Origin: JBIOUF01 sp044866695
GTDB lineage: Bacteria > Actinomycetota > Actinomycetes > Propionibacteriales > Nocardioidaceae
Direction of reading: 5' to 3'
Assembly: GCA_044866695.1 (NCBI GenBank)
Contig: JBIOUF010000013.1
Span: forward strand, 1-27,753
Length of the DNA stretch: 27,753 bases
Below are positions 7,287 through 14,659 of this stretch, piece by piece. Each line of letters starts with the position of its first letter. Within the stretch, counting starts at the first letter, position 1. Made by a program: the position numbers and the translations under genes. The notes beneath the pieces were generated by a model. It was not told where the DNA came from, searched no databases, and saw nothing but the letters and a program-made list of their open reading frames with translations.

Positions 7287-7577
7287 CTTTAGGGTTCCGC
7301 GATGCGCGCAGGCCCGCAAGGGACGAAGGTCCCACGACTGCGGACCTGTGCCCCGGGCGGGCCTGGCCGAGACGGGCCATGCTGTGACCATCGAGGGCGG
7401 CGACCTCCCAAGGGCGCCCTCAGGGAGCCCACCGGGCTCCTGGTGTCTCGCAGGCGCGTCACGGCGCACGCCGACCGTGGCCGTCGGACGAGGGACCGGT
7501 CGGCGGGTCGGCCAGGGGTGGACGGCCCGCCGACGCGTGTCCGCGGCGGCTTGGCCTGGATCCAGGCTTAGCCAGGC
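7287..7577. other. Intergenic region upstream of the yceI promoter, 291 bp
   Basis: No gene is supported in this GC-rich stretch between the yceI promoter and the stop codon of the cytidylyltransferase gene, both on the minus strand. Its only clear element is the 14-bp palindrome at 7554-7567, immediately after that stop. Confidence 0.4.
7554..7567. terminator. Perfect 14-bp palindrome, copy 2, after the cytidylyltransferase gene
   Basis: The same GCCTGGATCCAGGC as at 6561 occurs 10 bp beyond the minus-strand stop at 7578. The position fits an actinobacterial terminator without a U tract, although the absence of a loop makes it a weak RNA hairpin and a DNA-binding site is equally possible. 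Confidence 0.45.
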
Positions 7578-7970
7578 TCAGCCGCCGGTGATCTTCTCGA
7601 TGATCGCGGTGGTGGAGATCGCGGGTGTGCGAGGCAGGTACTCCACGCGGCAGATGTCGCGCAGGTCGTCGAACCGGCCGGCCCAGTCGTCGCCCATGAC
7701 CAGCACGTCGGCGGCGTAGCCGGTGATGTAGTCGCGCTTGCGCTCCAGGCTCTCCTCGACGAACACCTCGTCGACCGGCTTCAGCGCCGCCACGATGGCC
7801 AGCCGCTCCTCCTGGGGGAACACCGGCGCCCGGCCCTTCTTGCGCTGGTTCAAGGCGTCGGCCGAGACCCCGACGACCAGCCGGTCCCCGAACGCCGCGG
7901 CGCGTTCGATGACGCGGAGATGGCCGACGTGGAACACGTCGAAGGTGCCGAAGGTGATCACCGTGGTCAT
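7578..7970 (-). CDS. TagD-like glycerol-3-phosphate cytidylyltransferase family protein
   Basis: A 130-residue nucleotidyltransferase of the HIGH superfamily, the same size as Bacillus TagD. TagD activates glycerol 3-phosphate with CTP to CDP-glycerol for teichoic acids. The catalytic motifs are present: ITFGTFDVFHVGHLRVIERA (HxGH at about residues 14-17), FGDRLVVGVSAD, the substrate segment VLVMGDDWAGRFD, and the C-terminal signature EYLPRTPAISTTAIIEKI (RTxxISTT). The match to TagD, including MGDDWxGxFD, is closer than to ADP-heptose synthases. No teichoic acid glycerophosphotransferase gene is nearby, so the product's destination is unknown. The ATG at 7970 gives the standard family N-terminus, although no good Shine-Dalgarno precedes it. 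Confidence 0.85.
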   Translation of the reverse strand: MTTVITFGTFDVFHVGHLRVIERAAAFGDRLVVGVSADALNQRKKGRAPVFPQEERLAIVAALKPVDEVFVEESLERKRDYITGYAADVLVMGDDWAGRFDDLRDICRVEYLPRTPAISTTAIIEKITGG

Positions 7971-8185
7971 CGCCCGGGCACCGTCTCGTCAGCTCTCCCG
8001 TCAGCCCCGGCGTCACCCCGCGCGTGACCGTGGCCGGAGCCGACGGCCGGTGCGCTGCTCATGGGCCCGATGCTGCCATGCCGGAAGCCGGCCGAGCCTC
8101 CCGGGGTTGCGCCGAGGCCCGGCTTCGGGGCGGCGCCTTGCCCGAGCCTGCGCGGTTCGCGCCCTCGTGTACTTTTCGTAGCGCG

Positions 8186-9445
8186 ATGTCCCAGACCCTG
8201 GCCGCAGGCAACCCCGCGCTGGACGCCGAACGACGAGCGGCCCTGAGGCGGATGCGCACCCTGGCGGTGGGCTTGCTGCTGTTCGCGGCCGCGGTCTACC
8301 TGCTCACCCTCGGCGAGGACGGGTTCCTCGGCTTCGTCAACGCCGGCGCGGAGGCCTCGATGGTGGGCGCGATCGCGGACTGGTTCGCGGTGGTGGCCCT
8401 GTTCAAGCACCCGCTCGGCGTACCGGTGCCGCACACCGCGCTGATCCCGAAGCGCAAGGAGATGCTCGGGCGCAGCCTCGAGGAGTTCGTGGGCGAGAAC
8501 TTCCTCTCCCAGGACGTGGTCCGGCAGCGGGTGCTCATCGCCGAGCCGACGCTCAAGGCCGCCACCTGGCTCACCGACGAGCGGCACGCCCGCCGGGTCG
8601 TCGACGAGGCCGCCCACCTGCTCAGCGAGGGCCTGACCAGGGTCCGCGACGAGGACGTGGGCATGGTCATCACCGAGGCCATCGTGCCCCGCCTCGTGGA
8701 GGAGCCGGTCAGCCCGCTCGCCGGGCGGCTGCTGGAGGAGGTCGTCGCGGACGGGGCGCACCACGCCCTGGTCGACCTGGTGCTGGACGAGGTGGCCTCG
8801 TGGCTGCGGGAGAACCAGCGCACCTTCCACGACATCGTGGTCGAGCGGGCGCCCTGGTGGGCGCCCGAGGCGCTCAACGAACGCGTCGTCCGCCGTCTGC
8901 ATCTCGAGCTGCTGGACTGGCTCGAGGAGATCCGGGCCGACCCCGTGCACCGCTCCCGCCTGGCCCTCGACCGGCTGCTGGCCACCCTCGCCGACGACCT
9001 GCAGCACGACGCCGCGACGATGGAGCGTGCCGAGCGGCTCAAGACTCGCGTGCTCTCCCACCCCCAGGTCGCCGCGACCGCCACCTCGTTCTGGAACGCG
9101 CTGCGCCGTGCCCTGGTCGCCGCGCTGGAGGACCCCGAGGGGCCGCTGCGCGCCCGGAGCCTGCAGGAGGTCACGGCCTTCGCCGCCCGGCTGCAGGACG
9201 ACGCCGGCCTCCGCGAGCGGCTCGACCGGTACCTGGCCGACGCGTCGGTGTTCCTCGTCGACCGCTACGGACGCGACCTCACCGCGGTCATCACCCACAC
9301 CATCGACGCCTGGGACGGCCGCGAGGCCTCCGCGCGGATCGAGCTCCACGTCGGCAAGGACCTGCAGTTCGTCCGCATCAACGGCACCATCGTCGGCGGG
9401 CTGGTCGGCGTGGCCATCCACACCGTCACCCTCCTGCTCGCCTGA
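8186..9445 (+). CDS. DUF445 family membrane protein
   Basis: A 419-residue DUF445 (YjiN-like) protein. An N-terminal hydrophobic span (about residues 29-46) leads into the conserved family core GAEASMVGAIADWFAVVALF and FKHPLGVPVPHTALIPKRK. A long, mostly helical, charged middle follows, and a second span close to the C-terminus (GGLVGVAIHTVTLLL). The topology suggests two membrane anchors around a large soluble domain; the function is unknown. The start at ATG 8186 is preferred over earlier in-frame codons because the preceding residues do not resemble the family. TACTTT at 8170-8175 is a possible -10 box that would give a very short leader. A 32-bp tandem repeat follows the stop codon after 8 bp. 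Confidence 0.85.
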   Translation: MSQTLAAGNPALDAERRAALRRMRTLAVGLLLFAAAVYLLTLGEDGFLGFVNAGAEASMVGAIADWFAVVALFKHPLGVPVPHTALIPKRKEMLGRSLEEFVGENFLSQDVVRQRVLIAEPTLKAATWLTDERHARRVVDEAAHLLSEGLTRVRDEDVGMVITEAIVPRLVEEPVSPLAGRLLEEVVADGAHHALVDLVLDEVASWLRENQRTFHDIVVERAPWWAPEALNERVVRRLHLELLDWLEEIRADPVHRSRLALDRLLATLADDLQHDAATMERAERLKTRVLSHPQVAATATSFWNALRRALVAALEDPEGPLRARSLQEVTAFAARLQDDAGLRERLDRYLADASVFLVDRYGRDLTAVITHTIDAWDGREASARIELHVGKDLQFVRINGTIVGGLVGVAIHTVTLLLA

Positions 9446-9453
9446 CTGCCGCA

Positions 9454-9549
9454 TGGTGGGCGAGTGGGCGTGACTTCCTGGGGGGTGGTGGCCGAGTGGG
9501 CGGGTCTTCCTGGGGGGTGGTGGCCGAGTGGGCGCTACTTCCCCGGCGG
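9454..9549. repeat. Three tandem 32-bp repeats behind the DUF445 gene
   Basis: Units run 9454-9485, 9486-9517 and 9518-9549. Each opens with TGGTGG(G/C)CGAGTGGGCG and continues with a (T/A)CTTCC segment and a G-rich end. Units 1 and 2 are nearly identical; unit 3 has diverged at the end. The period is not a multiple of three and no frame is preserved, so this is non-coding. Confidence 0.85.
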
Positions 9550-9583
9550 TGGGGAGCTCAGTCGGTGCAGTCGGTCAGTGGGG

Positions 9584-9670
9584 CCGGCGAGCCGGCGCAA
9601 CCGCAGGGCGAGGGCGCTTCGCGCCAGGAGGCAGTTGCGCCGGCTCGCCGGGCGTCGGGCTTCGCCCGAC
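9584..9670. terminator. 18-bp stem with a nested hairpin, followed by a 7-bp hairpin
   Basis: CCGGCGAGCCGGCGCAAC at 9584-9601 is the exact reverse complement of 9634-9651. Inside that loop is GGCGC-TTC-GCGCC (9613-9625). Directly behind is GTCGGGC-TTC-GCCCGAC (9654-9670). The cluster lies in the convergent gap between the DUF445 and CBS genes, so terminator function in one or both directions is likely. There are no T tracts. Confidence 0.65.
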
Positions 9671-9671
9671 A

Positions 9672-9749
9672 GACCAGCTCGACCACTCGTCCACCAGACC
9701 TGACGGGCTCTGCCCGTCAGGTCTGGTGGACGTAGTGGTCGAGCTGGTC
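9672..9749. terminator. 37-bp near-perfect hairpin overlapping the end of the CBS gene
   Basis: Left arm 9672-9708 and right arm 9712-9749 are reverse complements apart from one unpaired A, around a 3-nt loop (TCT, 9709-9711). The right arm contains the last 11 codons of the CBS gene and its stop codon (9717-9719), so the gene's 3' end is mirrored in inverted form directly behind it. A transcript from either direction would fold into a very stable stem. It is much longer than an ordinary terminator. Confidence 0.75.
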
Positions 9750-10148
9750 CCTCTCGAACTCCAGCTCGGCCATCCGGTTCTTCACCACGTCGCCGATGCT
9801 GATGATGCCGGTGAGGTTCTCGCCCTCGACCACGGGGACGTGGCGGACCCGGTGCTCGGTCATCAGGGCCATCAGGTCGTCGAGAAGGTCGTGGGCCGTG
9901 CAGGTGTGCACCTCGTCGGTCATGATCGCGGAGACCGCGGCATCGAGGACGTGTGGGTCCTCGTTGAGCCGGCGCACCACGTCGCGCTCGGAGACGATCC
10001 CGGAGACGGTGTGCCCGTCGACGCTGACGACCAGCGCGCCCACGTTGTGCTCGGCGAGAAGCGCGATGAGCTCGCGGACGGTGGCGTCGGGCCTGATCGT
10101 GACGACGTCCTGCTTGGGCTTGCCCCTGACCACGTCGTGGATGCGCAT
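9717..10148 (-). CDS. Tandem CBS-domain protein
   Basis: A 143-residue stand-alone CBS pair (Bateman module). CBS1 spans about residues 8-62 (VVTIRPDATVRELIALLAEH, GIVSERDVVRRL) and CBS2 about 73-128 (HTCTAHDLLDDLMALMTEHR, TGIISIGDVVKNR). The (S/T)x(R/G)D-type ends of each motif are as in adenosine-ligand binders, so AMP/ATP/NAD-type ligand sensing is likely; its partner is unknown. The charged C-terminus could be helical. The ATG at 10148 has GGAGG 7 nt upstream. The 3' end is part of a 37-bp inverted repeat. It lies 166 bp downstream of hisN on the same strand, with a short tandem repeat in the gap. Confidence 0.9.
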   Translation of the reverse strand: MRIHDVVRGKPKQDVVTIRPDATVRELIALLAEHNVGALVVSVDGHTVSGIVSERDVVRRLNEDPHVLDAAVSAIMTDEVHTCTAHDLLDDLMALMTEHRVRHVPVVEGENLTGIISIGDVVKNRMAELEFERDQLDHYVHQT

Positions 10149-10212
10149 CTGGCGACCTCCGGCTCCTCTGCGAGGTGATGGCTCGAAGGCTAGTCCAACC
10201 GACCTGCCCAGG

Positions 10213-10294
10213 GTAGGACGCAGGGTAGGACGCAGCGTAGGACGCGGGGTGGGACGCGCGTGGGACGCGGGGTGGGACGCGCGTGGGACGCGGG
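10213..10294. repeat. Seven tandem 11-12 bp repeats between hisN and the CBS gene
   Basis: Units of GT(A/G)GGACGC(A/G)(G/C)(G/C) begin at 10213, 10225, 10237, 10249, 10260, 10272 and 10283. The first three are GTAGGACGC type; the last four are GTGGGACGC type alternating 11 and 12 bp. The array is in the gap between two minus-strand genes, about 65 bp before the CBS start and 20 bp after the hisN stop. Confidence 0.85.
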
Positions 10295-10314
10295 GGAGAG
10301 GCGACCCGACCGCC

Positions 10315-11196
10315 TCACCCCGACGGTTCGGCGTCGGTGGGCGGCGTGCGCCGATGGGCCCCGAGGTCCAGAACCGAGCCATGGCCCGGCTGGTCGGTAC
10401 GCCGCTCCTCGACCCGGCCCAGGAAGCCCAGCGCGGCGTCGTGCAGCAGCCCGTTGCTGGCCAGCGCGTTGCCACCCAGTGGACCGTCGCGACCGTCCAG
10501 CGACCCGAACCGCCCGCCGGCCTCCCGGACCACCACGTCCAGGGCCGCCATGTCGTAGAGCTCCAGGTCCGGCTCCGCGGCCAGGTCGACGGCCCCCTCG
10601 GCCACCAGCATGTAGCTCCAGAAGTCGCCGTACGCCCGGGTCCGCCAGCACCGCCGCGCCAGCGCGGTGAAGTCCTCGAGCCCGCCGCGTTCGTCCCAGC
10701 CGTCCAGCGAGGAGTAGGAGAGGGAGGCGTCCTCCAGCCGGGACACGTCCGAGACGTGGCAGGGCGCGGCCTTGAGGAATGACCGTCCCGTGTACGCGCC
10801 ACCTCCCTTCATCGCCCACCACCGCCGGTGCAGTGCCGGCGCGGAGACCACGCCCACCACCACCTGGTCCTCGACCATGAGGGCGATCAGCGTCGCCCAC
10901 ACCGGGACCCCACGCACGAAGCTCTTGGTGCCGTCGATCGGGTCGACGACCCAGCGGCGCTGGCTGAACCCGGTGGAGCCCTGCTCCTCGCCCAGCACGG
11001 CGTCGCGCGGACGGGCCCGGGACAGGGTCCGGCGGATCCCGTCCTCGACGGCCTGGTCGGCGTCGGTCACGGGACTGAGGTCCGGCTTGGTCGCCACGTG
11101 CAGGTCCTGCGCCTGGAACCGGCTGCTGGCCAGGGAGTCGGCGTCGTCGGCGAGCACGTGTGCGAGGCGCAGGTCGTCGGTGAAGGAGGCGGGCAT
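10315..11196 (-). CDS. hisN: Histidinol-phosphatase, inositol-monophosphatase type
   Basis: A 293-residue member of the Mg-dependent inositol monophosphatase family, close to actinobacterial HisN, which removes phosphate from L-histidinol phosphate in histidine synthesis. Metal-site motifs are present: SPVTDADQAVE near 41-51, LGEEQG (Glu70/71), VVDPIDGTKSFVRGVP (Asp85, Asp88) and ELYDMAALDVVVREAGG (Asp215). The segment TKSFVRGVPVWATLIAL is HisN-like rather than CysQ-like. The C-terminal 25 residues are polar and probably disordered. The start at ATG 11196 has TAGCCT 8 nt upstream and no room for an RBS, indicating a nearly leaderless mRNA. It is divergent from the DUF2231 gene. No other his genes are nearby, as is usual for hisN in actinobacteria. 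Confidence 0.85.
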   Translation of the reverse strand: MPASFTDDLRLAHVLADDADSLASSRFQAQDLHVATKPDLSPVTDADQAVEDGIRRTLSRARPRDAVLGEEQGSTGFSQRRWVVDPIDGTKSFVRGVPVWATLIALMVEDQVVVGVVSAPALHRRWWAMKGGGAYTGRSFLKAAPCHVSDVSRLEDASLSYSSLDGWDERGGLEDFTALARRCWRTRAYGDFWSYMLVAEGAVDLAAEPDLELYDMAALDVVVREAGGRFGSLDGRDGPLGGNALASNGLLHDAALGFLGRVEERRTDQPGHGSVLDLGAHRRTPPTDAEPSG

Positions 11197-11204
11197 TGTC
11201 TCTA

Positions 11205-11233
11205 AGGCTATTCCCAGGGTGCGCCGCTAGCGT
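11205..11233. promoter_or_regulatory. Divergent leaderless -10 boxes for hisN and the DUF2231 gene
   Basis: The 45-bp gap between the two start codons holds TAGCCT on the minus strand (11205-11210, 8 nt before hisN ATG) and TAGCGT on the plus strand (11228-11233, 8 nt before the DUF2231 ATG). This spacing places transcription starts within about 2 nt of each start codon. Confidence 0.6.
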
Positions 11234-11241
11234 GTCGCGAC

Positions 11242-11730
11242 ATGGAGATCTTCGGGCTGCCGGCCCACGCGCTGGTGGTGCACGCGGCGGTCGTGCTGAC
11301 CCCCCTCGCGGTGCTCCTGGTGTTCGCCTTCGCCCTCCTCCCGTCCTGGCGCTGGGCGAGCCGGTGGCCGGCGCTGCTCGCCACGCTGGCCGCGACGGCG
11401 TCGGTGGTCGTCGCCAAGCTGAGCGGCGACGCGCTCTACGAGGACCGGGGCGGGTTCTTCTCCCCGGAGCTGCAGGACCAGGTCGCCACCCACTCGGCGC
11501 GTGGCGGCGTGCTGATGTGGGTGATGCTGGGGTTCGCGGCGCTGGTCGTGCTGGCGTTCCTCCTGCTCCCGGCGCCGACCGGGATGCGCGACGGCCGGCT
11601 CGACTTCGCCGGGCGCCCGGACGCCTGGGTGCGGACCGTGGTCCCCGCCGCCCTCACCGTCCTCGGGGTCGTGGTGCTGGTGTGGGTGTTCCTCACCGGC
11701 GACGCCGGAGCGCGGGCGGTCTGGGGCTGA
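11242..11730 (+). CDS. DUF2231 family membrane protein
   Basis: A 162-residue membrane protein opening with the family signature FGLPAHALVVHAAVVLTPLA, where the two histidines (about residues 9 and 14) are conserved and might bind heme or metal. Hydrophobic spans lie at about 11-32, 39-58, 86-108 and 129-150. A loop, ALYEDRGGFFSPELQDQVATH, joins spans 2 and 3. DUF2231 proteins are small four-helix membrane proteins of unknown function, with distant similarity to cytochrome-like modules. The ATG at 11242 is leaderless or nearly so (TAGCGT 8 nt upstream). It converges on rsgA with only 3 bp between the stop codons. Confidence 0.85.
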   Translation: MEIFGLPAHALVVHAAVVLTPLAVLLVFAFALLPSWRWASRWPALLATLAATASVVVAKLSGDALYEDRGGFFSPELQDQVATHSARGGVLMWVMLGFAALVVLAFLLLPAPTGMRDGRLDFAGRPDAWVRTVVPAALTVLGVVVLVWVFLTGDAGARAVWG

Positions 11731-11733
11731 GCG

Positions 11734-12753
11734 TCACCGTACGCCAGGCCGGGCCGCCCGTTCGCCGAGCGCGGACTCCCGGCTGGCCAGCAGCCGCCGG
11801 AACGACTCCACCCGCGCCACCTCGACCCGCCCTTCCGCGAGCGCGAGGTCGAGACCGCACTCCGGCTCGGCCGCGGTGTGCAGGCAGCCCCGCGGGCACT
11901 GTGCCGAGGCCGCGTCGAGGTCGGGGAACGCGCGCAGCAGGTGGGCCGGCTCGACGTGCGCCAGCCCGAACGAACGGACCCCCGGCGTGTCCACGATCCA
12001 GCCCGCGTGGTCCGGCAGCGGCACCAGCACCACCGACGTCGAGGTGTGCCGGCCTCGGCCGGTCACCGCGTTCACCCGCCCCGTCGCCCGGTCCGCGCCG
12101 GGCACCAGCGCGTTCACCAGCGTCGACTTGCCGACCCCGCTGTGCCCCAGGAGCACGCTGGTGCGACCGGCGAGCCGCTCACGGACGGAGCCGAGGTCCC
12201 CGCCCCGGCGGGTCACCAACCACGGCACGCCGAGCGGCGCGTAGGCGGAAAGGAGCGCGTCGGGCGCGGCCAGGTCGGACTTGGTCAGGCACAGCAGCGG
12301 GTCCAGCCCGGCGTCGTACGCCGCCACCAGCGCCCGGTCCACCAGGCCGGTGCGCGGCTCGGGGTCCGCGAGCGCGACCACGACGACCAGCTGGTCGGCG
12401 TTGGCCACGATCACCCGCTCTACGGGGTCGTCGTCGTCGGCGGTGCGCCGCAGCACGGTACGCCGCCGGCCGACCTCGACGATCCGCGCCAAGCTGCCGT
12501 CCGCTCCAGAGACGTCCCCGACCAGCCGGACCGCGTCCCCCGCGACCACGCCCCTGCGCCCGAGCGACCTGCTCTTCATGGCCAGCACCTCGCGGTCGTC
12601 CACGGCGCAGGTGAACCGGCCACGGTCGACGGTCAGCACCCGGCCGTCGACGGCGTCGTCGTAGCTGGGCCGCTCCTTGGTCCGCGGGCGGGTCCGCCGG
12701 CGCGGACGGTCGAACGACTCGGGCTCGAGATGCTCGTAGTCGCGGCCGGTCAT
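11734..12753 (-). CDS. rsgA: Ribosome small subunit-dependent GTPase A
   Basis: A 339-residue circularly permuted GTPase that checks late 30S ribosome assembly. After a basic N-terminal tail (residues 17-30) comes an OB fold (about 35-100), then the G motifs in permuted order: G4 TKSD (157-160), G1 GHSGVGKST (203-211), the switch GRGRHTST (232-239) and G3 DTPG (255-258). The C-terminal zinc site is Cys286, Cys290, His292 and Cys299 (CPRGCLH), the actinobacterial form with three rather than four residues between the first cysteines. Its ATG overlaps the aroA stop codon in ATGA, so translation is probably coupled to aroA. The aroA-rsgA order also occurs in mycobacteria. Confidence 0.93.
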   Translation of the reverse strand: MTGRDYEHLEPESFDRPRRRTRPRTKERPSYDDAVDGRVLTVDRGRFTCAVDDREVLAMKSRSLGRRGVVAGDAVRLVGDVSGADGSLARIVEVGRRRTVLRRTADDDDPVERVIVANADQLVVVVALADPEPRTGLVDRALVAAYDAGLDPLLCLTKSDLAAPDALLSAYAPLGVPWLVTRRGGDLGSVRERLAGRTSVLLGHSGVGKSTLVNALVPGADRATGRVNAVTGRGRHTSTSVVLVPLPDHAGWIVDTPGVRSFGLAHVEPAHLLRAFPDLDAASAQCPRGCLHTAAEPECGLDLALAEGRVEVARVESFRRLLASRESALGERAARPGVR

Positions 12754-14054
12754 GGACCGACCAGCCCGGCCCACGCGGCCGGGAACCCCGGGAACGTCTT
12801 GGCGGTGGTCGCGACGTCCTCGACCAGGACGCCCGGGACGGCGAGGCCGAGGATCACCGCGGCCTGTGCCATCCGGTGGTCGGCGTAGGTGTGGAACACC
12901 CCGCCGTGCAGGCGCGCGGGGCGGATCTCCAGCCCGTCGTCGGTCTCGGTGACCCGGCCGCCCAGGGCGGTGAGCTCCCGGGCGAGGGCGGCCAGCCGGT
13001 CGGTCTCGTGGCCACGGACGTGGGCGACGCCGCGCAGCCGGGACGGGCCGGACGCGAGCGCGGCAAGGGCGGCCACGGCCGGGGTGAGCTCGCCGACGTC
13101 GTGCAGGTCGTAGTCGAGGCCGGTCAGGGCCCCGGTGCCGGACACCGTGAGCCCGTCCTCGGCCCAGCCGACCTGAGCCCCCATGAGCGTGAGGATCTCC
13201 CGCAGCGCGTCGCCGGCCTGGGTGGTCTCGCGCGGCCAGTCCCGGACGGTCACCCGGCCGCCGGTGACCGCGCCGGCGGCGAGGAACGGCGCCGCGTTGG
13301 ACAGGTCCGGCTCCACCACGACGTCGACGGCGCGCACTGGGCCGGGCCGGACCCGCCAGCGGTTCGGCGTTGAGTCGTCGACGTCGACGCCGCGACGGCG
13401 CAGGCAGGCGACGGTCATGTCGACGTGCGGGAGCGAGGGCATCGGCCTGCCGTCGTGCCGGACGTCGACGCCGTCGACGTACCGGGCGCCGGCCAGCAAC
13501 AGCCCGGACACGAACTGGCTGGACCCCGACGCGTCCAGCACGACGGTGCCGCCGCGGACCGACCCGGTGCCGGTCACCGTGAACGGCAGCGTGCCGCGCC
13601 CCCCGTCGTCCACCTGGACACCGAGTCCGCGCAGCGCCTCGAGCACCTCGCGCATCGGCCGGCTGCGCGCGCGGGGGTCGCCGTCGAACCACACCTGGCC
13701 GGCGGCGAGGGCGGCGACCGGCGGCACGAACCGCATGACCGTCCCGGCCAGCCCACAGTCCACGCGGGCCGGGCCGCGCAGCGGCGCGGGAGCCACCCGC
13801 CAGTCCGGCCCTTCCGCCGCGACGGCCGTTCCGAGCGCGGAGAGCGCGGCCGCCATCAACGCGGTGTCGCGCGAGGTCAGCGCCCGGCGGACCAGCGAGG
13901 GACCGTCGGACAGCGCGGCGAGCACCAGCGCCCGGTTGGTCAGCGACTTCGAGCCCGGCAGGGACACCGTCCCGGTGACCGGTGCGTCGGGGTGTGGGGC
14001 GGGCCAGTGCTCGCCGAGCGCGCGCTCGGGCGGTGCGGTCGGCTGGGAGCTCAT
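12750..14054 (-). CDS. aroA: 3-phosphoshikimate 1-carboxyvinyltransferase (EPSP synthase)
   Basis: A 434-residue enzyme of the shikimate pathway that joins phosphoenolpyruvate to shikimate 3-phosphate. The first signature, LPGSKSLTNRALVLAAL (Lys36), and the second, CGLAGTVMRFV (101-110), are followed by the S3P-binding SSQFVSG (178-184), PDLSNAAPFLAAGAV, and the C-terminal YADHRMAQAAVILGL. The residue after MR, Pro in E. coli AroA, is Phe here, as in my recollection of other actinobacterial AroA proteins. The length is normal. The start at ATG 14054 keeps the usual 30-residue lead-in; no clear Shine-Dalgarno is visible. The stop overlaps the rsgA start by 4 bp. Confidence 0.95.
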   Translation of the reverse strand: MSSQPTAPPERALGEHWPAPHPDAPVTGTVSLPGSKSLTNRALVLAALSDGPSLVRRALTSRDTALMAAALSALGTAVAAEGPDWRVAPAPLRGPARVDCGLAGTVMRFVPPVAALAAGQVWFDGDPRARSRPMREVLEALRGLGVQVDDGGRGTLPFTVTGTGSVRGGTVVLDASGSSQFVSGLLLAGARYVDGVDVRHDGRPMPSLPHVDMTVACLRRRGVDVDDSTPNRWRVRPGPVRAVDVVVEPDLSNAAPFLAAGAVTGGRVTVRDWPRETTQAGDALREILTLMGAQVGWAEDGLTVSGTGALTGLDYDLHDVGELTPAVAALAALASGPSRLRGVAHVRGHETDRLAALARELTALGGRVTETDDGLEIRPARLHGGVFHTYADHRMAQAAVILGLAVPGVLVEDVATTAKTFPGFPAAWAGLVGP

Positions 14055-14101
14055 CCCGGTCGAGGCCGGCTGGACAGGAAAAGGGGTAGCGGCGGCACCG
14101 C

Positions 14102-14650
14102 TCAGGTGCCGGGAAGGGAGGCGGCTGCGATCTTGGCCTGCTGCCGGGCCAGCCGGCGCAGGTGGCGGGTCTCCCGGGACACGTCGCGGGAGACGTCATG
14201 GACCGCGCGCTGCGCCCGCCAGCGCAGTCCCGGCCGGCCCTCGGTGTCGAGTGAGGCGAGCAGCAGGCCGCCGAACAGCGAGAGGTTCTTGAAGAAGTGG
14301 ATGCGCTGGTTGGCCCGCATGGCGGGGTCGGTCTCCTCCCAGTAGCGGTGCCCGGCGAGCGTCGTCGGCACCAGAGTCGCCGCGAGCACGGTGGCGGAGA
14401 GCCGGGGTGCGCGGCCGGTGGCCAACGCCAGGCCCGCGCCGAGGTGCACGACGGCGTTGGCCCGAACCAGGTTCTCCGGGGTCGCGAACCGGCTCGCCGA
14501 CGGCACCGTCTCGCCGATGAACGTGCTCAGCCGCTCGGTCACCGGCTCGGACCGCTTGGCGAGGGCCTCCTGGTGGGTCAAGGCGTTGGCGCCGCCCACG
14601 ACGAACATCGAGGCGAGCATCGGGCGGGCGATCGTGCGGGAGAGCGGCAT
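14102..14650 (-). CDS. DoxX family membrane protein
   Basis: A 182-residue DoxX-type protein. The N-terminal RPMLASMFVVGGANAL is followed by a polar loop (25-60), spans at about 62-80 and 86-103, the family segment ANQRIHFFKNLSLFGGLLLA, and a basic C-terminal tail (150-182). Actinobacterial DoxX proteins are linked to membrane thiol/redox complexes (with SodA and SseA in mycobacteria); no such partner is adjacent here. It starts 9 bp after the stop of the sigma fusion gene. TAGAAC, which overlaps that stop codon and lies 6 nt before the ATG, could be its own leaderless -10 box; otherwise it is cotranscribed. Confidence 0.85.
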   Translation of the reverse strand: MPLSRTIARPMLASMFVVGGANALTHQEALAKRSEPVTERLSTFIGETVPSASRFATPENLVRANAVVHLGAGLALATGRAPRLSATVLAATLVPTTLAGHRYWEETDPAMRANQRIHFFKNLSLFGGLLLASLDTEGRPGLRWRAQRAVHDVSRDVSRETRHLRRLARQQAKIAAASLPGT

Positions 14651-14659
14651 GGGACTGTT

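Noticed and set aside
8000..8185. Extension of the DUF445 protein to the in-frame upstream start at 8024
   Set aside because: The extra 54 residues are low complexity and unlike the family N-terminus; ATG 8186 leads directly into the conserved part.
14165..14200. TCTCCCG/CGGGAGA inverted repeat in the DoxX gene
   Set aside because: It is within codons for the repeated peptide motif DVSRDVSRETR and is explained by codon choice.
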